Source of the DNA: Oceanibaculum indicum P24
GTDB lineage: Bacteria; Pseudomonadota; Alphaproteobacteria; Oceanibaculales; Oceanibaculaceae
Reading direction: 5' to 3'
DNA length: 64,000 bases
NCBI RefSeq assembly: GCF_000299935.1
Contig: NZ_AMRL01000015.1
Coordinates: forward strand, 1-64,000
The translations under genes and the position numbers were made by a program. Below, piece by piece: positions 62,821 through 64,000 of this stretch (within the stretch, counting starts at the first letter, position 1; each line of letters starts with the position of its first letter). Below the pieces are notes generated by a model. It saw only the letters and a program-made list of their open reading frames with translations. It did no database searches and was not told the origin of the DNA.

Positions 62821-63711
62821 ATGGACGCGATCAAGAGCCAGTGGGCGGGTTTGCCGCCGAACGTGCGCGGCATCCTCTGGGTTGTGCTGTCCGGCCTGCT
62901 GTTCGCCAGCTTCATGGCCATCGTGCGCTATGTCGGCACGACCATGAATCCGATCCAGATGTCCTTCATCCGCTATGCCTTCGGCATGATGTTCATGCTG
63001 CCCTTCTTCATGCGCATGCAGCTGTCGGACTTCCGCGCCGCGAATATCAAGCTGCATGCGACGCGCGGCATCCTGCACGGACTGGCGGTGATGATGTGGT
63101 TCTATGCGATGAGCCGCATCCCCATCGCCGAGGTGACCGCGCTGGGCTTCACCTCGCCGATCTTCGCCACCATCGCCGCCGTGCTGCTGCTGGGCGAGCG
63201 CATCCGGATGCGCCGCATGATCGCAGTGGCGGGTGGACTGCTTGGCGCCCTGATCATCCTTCGGCCCGGGGCGGCGATCATCGACCCCGGCGCCATCGCC
63301 ATGCTGGTGGCAGCGCCGATCTTCGCCTTCTCCGACGTCATGGCGAAGCTGCTGACGCGCAAGGAGAGCGGGCCCGCCGTCGTCGGTTACCTGTCGATCT
63401 TCGTGACGCTGGTGACGATGGTGCCGGCGATCTATGTCTGGCGCTGGCCGACACCGGAGGAATGGGCGCTGATGGCGCTGACCGCCTTCATCGCGACGCT
63501 GGGCCATCTCGCAATGGTGCAGGGCTTCAAGCTGGCCGATGTGTCGGTGACACAGCCGGCCAAGTTCCTGCAGCTGATCTGGGCGACGCTGATCGGCTTC
63601 CTGCTGTTCAGCGAATTTCCGACAATCTGGACCTGGATCGGCGCCGCCATCGTGGTTGCCGCCGTCAGCTATATCGCCCACCGCGAGGCCGTTGCCCGGC
63701 GGCACGAATAG
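62821..63711 (+). CDS. EamA/DMT family transporter
   Basis: A 296-residue membrane protein with ten predicted helices in two EamA repeats, the layout of drug/metabolite exporters. GILWVVLSGLLFASFMAIVRYVG opens repeat 1, and PSFFMRMQ and RGILHGLAVMMWFYAM follow. RRMIAVAGGLLGALIILRPG begins the second repeat. The substrate is unknown. It is divergent from the imelysin operon and separated by 281 bases with only the Fur-like site recognisable. Confidence 0.88.
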   Translation: MDAIKSQWAGLPPNVRGILWVVLSGLLFASFMAIVRYVGTTMNPIQMSFIRYAFGMMFMLPFFMRMQLSDFRAANIKLHATRGILHGLAVMMWFYAMSRIPIAEVTALGFTSPIFATIAAVLLLGERIRMRRMIAVAGGLLGALIILRPGAAIIDPGAIAMLVAAPIFAFSDVMAKLLTRKESGPAVVGYLSIFVTLVTMVPAIYVWRWPTPEEWALMALTAFIATLGHLAMVQGFKLADVSVTQPAKFLQLIWATLIGFLLFSEFPTIWTWIGAAIVVAAVSYIAHREAVARRHE

Positions 63712-63787
63712 ACAAATATAATTTTCGCTACTTTGAATCGAATTTCCGTGCGCCCATATCTCTCAGACGCACTGATAAAGGCAGCCG

Positions 63788-64000
63788 ATGACGGTCTTCG
63801 ACACGAGCCGTACTGAGACTACCTACAGCCTCGGGAATGTCGCCTCGACCGATATACCCGACGAGCGACTGCGCGATCTCGCGGCCTACTGGCGCGAACA
63901 GCGCGGCGGCAACCTGCTGCCCGGCCGGGACGATGTGGACCCGCTCGACCTGCCGCACAAGCTGCTGCCGAGCATGATCCTGCTGGATATCGTCGGGTCG
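63788..64000 (+). CDS. PAS domain protein (PAS_5 type), N-terminal fragment
   Basis: The first 71 codons of a gene cut by the right edge. LRDLAAYWREQRGGNLLPGRDDVDPLDLPHKLLPSMILLDIV is the opening of the PAS_5 family common in alphaproteobacteria, often with a role in motility or cell envelope signalling. ATG at 63788 follows GGCAGCC. Nothing can be said about its downstream domains. Confidence 0.8.
   Translation, partial: MTVFDTSRTETTYSLGNVASTDIPDERLRDLAAYWREQRGGNLLPGRDDVDPLDLPHKLLPSMILLDIVGS

Overview
The window is 64 kb of GC-rich chromosomal DNA, almost fully coding, from an alphaproteobacterium, most likely of the Rhodospirillales type. The evidence is the petA-petB-petC order with a divergent trmL-hemF pair, an F1-ATPase zeta inhibitor (DUF1476), a SUV3-like helicase overlapping an S4 protein, a PAS_5-type protein, and dispersed intergenic palindromes typical of alphaproteobacteria. 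The genus is not determined. I see no tRNA, rRNA, CRISPR array, insertion sequence or phage gene.

Layout. (1) 1-8.75 kb, minus strand: one end of a type VI secretion (T6SS) locus, read as tssB, tssC, hcp, tssE, tssF, tssG, vgrG, a MORN-type protein and a PAAR-like (DUF4280) protein cut by the window edge. The membrane complex, ClpV and TssA would lie to the left, if present. (2) 8.9-12.3 kb: a glutamine-synthetase-like / FAD-oxidase pair (PuuA/PuuB type) with three intergenic repeats. (3) 12.3-15 kb: pepN. (4) 15-22.3 kb: surface glycan genes, with two CgeB-like glycosyltransferases and one GT2, divergent from galE and a membrane sulfatase-like enzyme. (5) 22.4-25 kb: a GNAT/C39-peptidase fusion overlapping a RimK-like ATP-grasp ligase, a peptide-making or peptide-modifying unit of unknown product. 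(6) 25-33.4 kb: kdsD, S4 protein, SUV3-like helicase, Do-type protease, rarA and a DUF429-like protein. (7) 33.4-38.2 kb: three sulfotransferase-like proteins, a lone ABC-2 permease and a GT4, probably for a sulfated surface glycan. (8) 38.3-40.8 kb: dienelactone hydrolase family protein, DUF1428-VOC operon with a 20-bp operator-like palindrome, and mtnP. (9) 40.9-49.8 kb: cytochrome bc1, trmL, hemF, an acyl-CoA dehydrogenase-like enzyme that looks like a desulfinase, fumC, an RHH protein, a methyltransferase, purS and purC. (10) 50-55.9 kb: NRDE protein, ATPase zeta inhibitor, purB, then mtnA, a class II aldolase and a class III aminotransferase. (11) 55.9-62.7 kb: Pmp3 peptide, glutathionyl-hydroquinone reductase, a small lipoprotein and a four-gene imelysin / di-heme / imelysin / DUF1513 periplasmic operon behind a Fur-box-like site. 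(12) 62.8-64 kb: a DMT exporter and the start of a PAS protein.

How they fit together. Most of the window is housekeeping metabolism with several small accessory modules set between core genes. mtnP, mtnA and the aldolase can make a methylthioadenosine salvage route without the universal Met cycle. The desulfinase candidate adds a possible organosulfur route. The two glycan clusters and kdsD point to an elaborate, perhaps sulfated, cell surface. The best candidates for under-described biology are the GNAT-C39/ATP-grasp pair, the R84/Q249 desulfinase candidate, the mtnA-aldolase-aminotransferase operon and the imelysin operon. All functions are read from sequence motifs and gene order; no database search was run.
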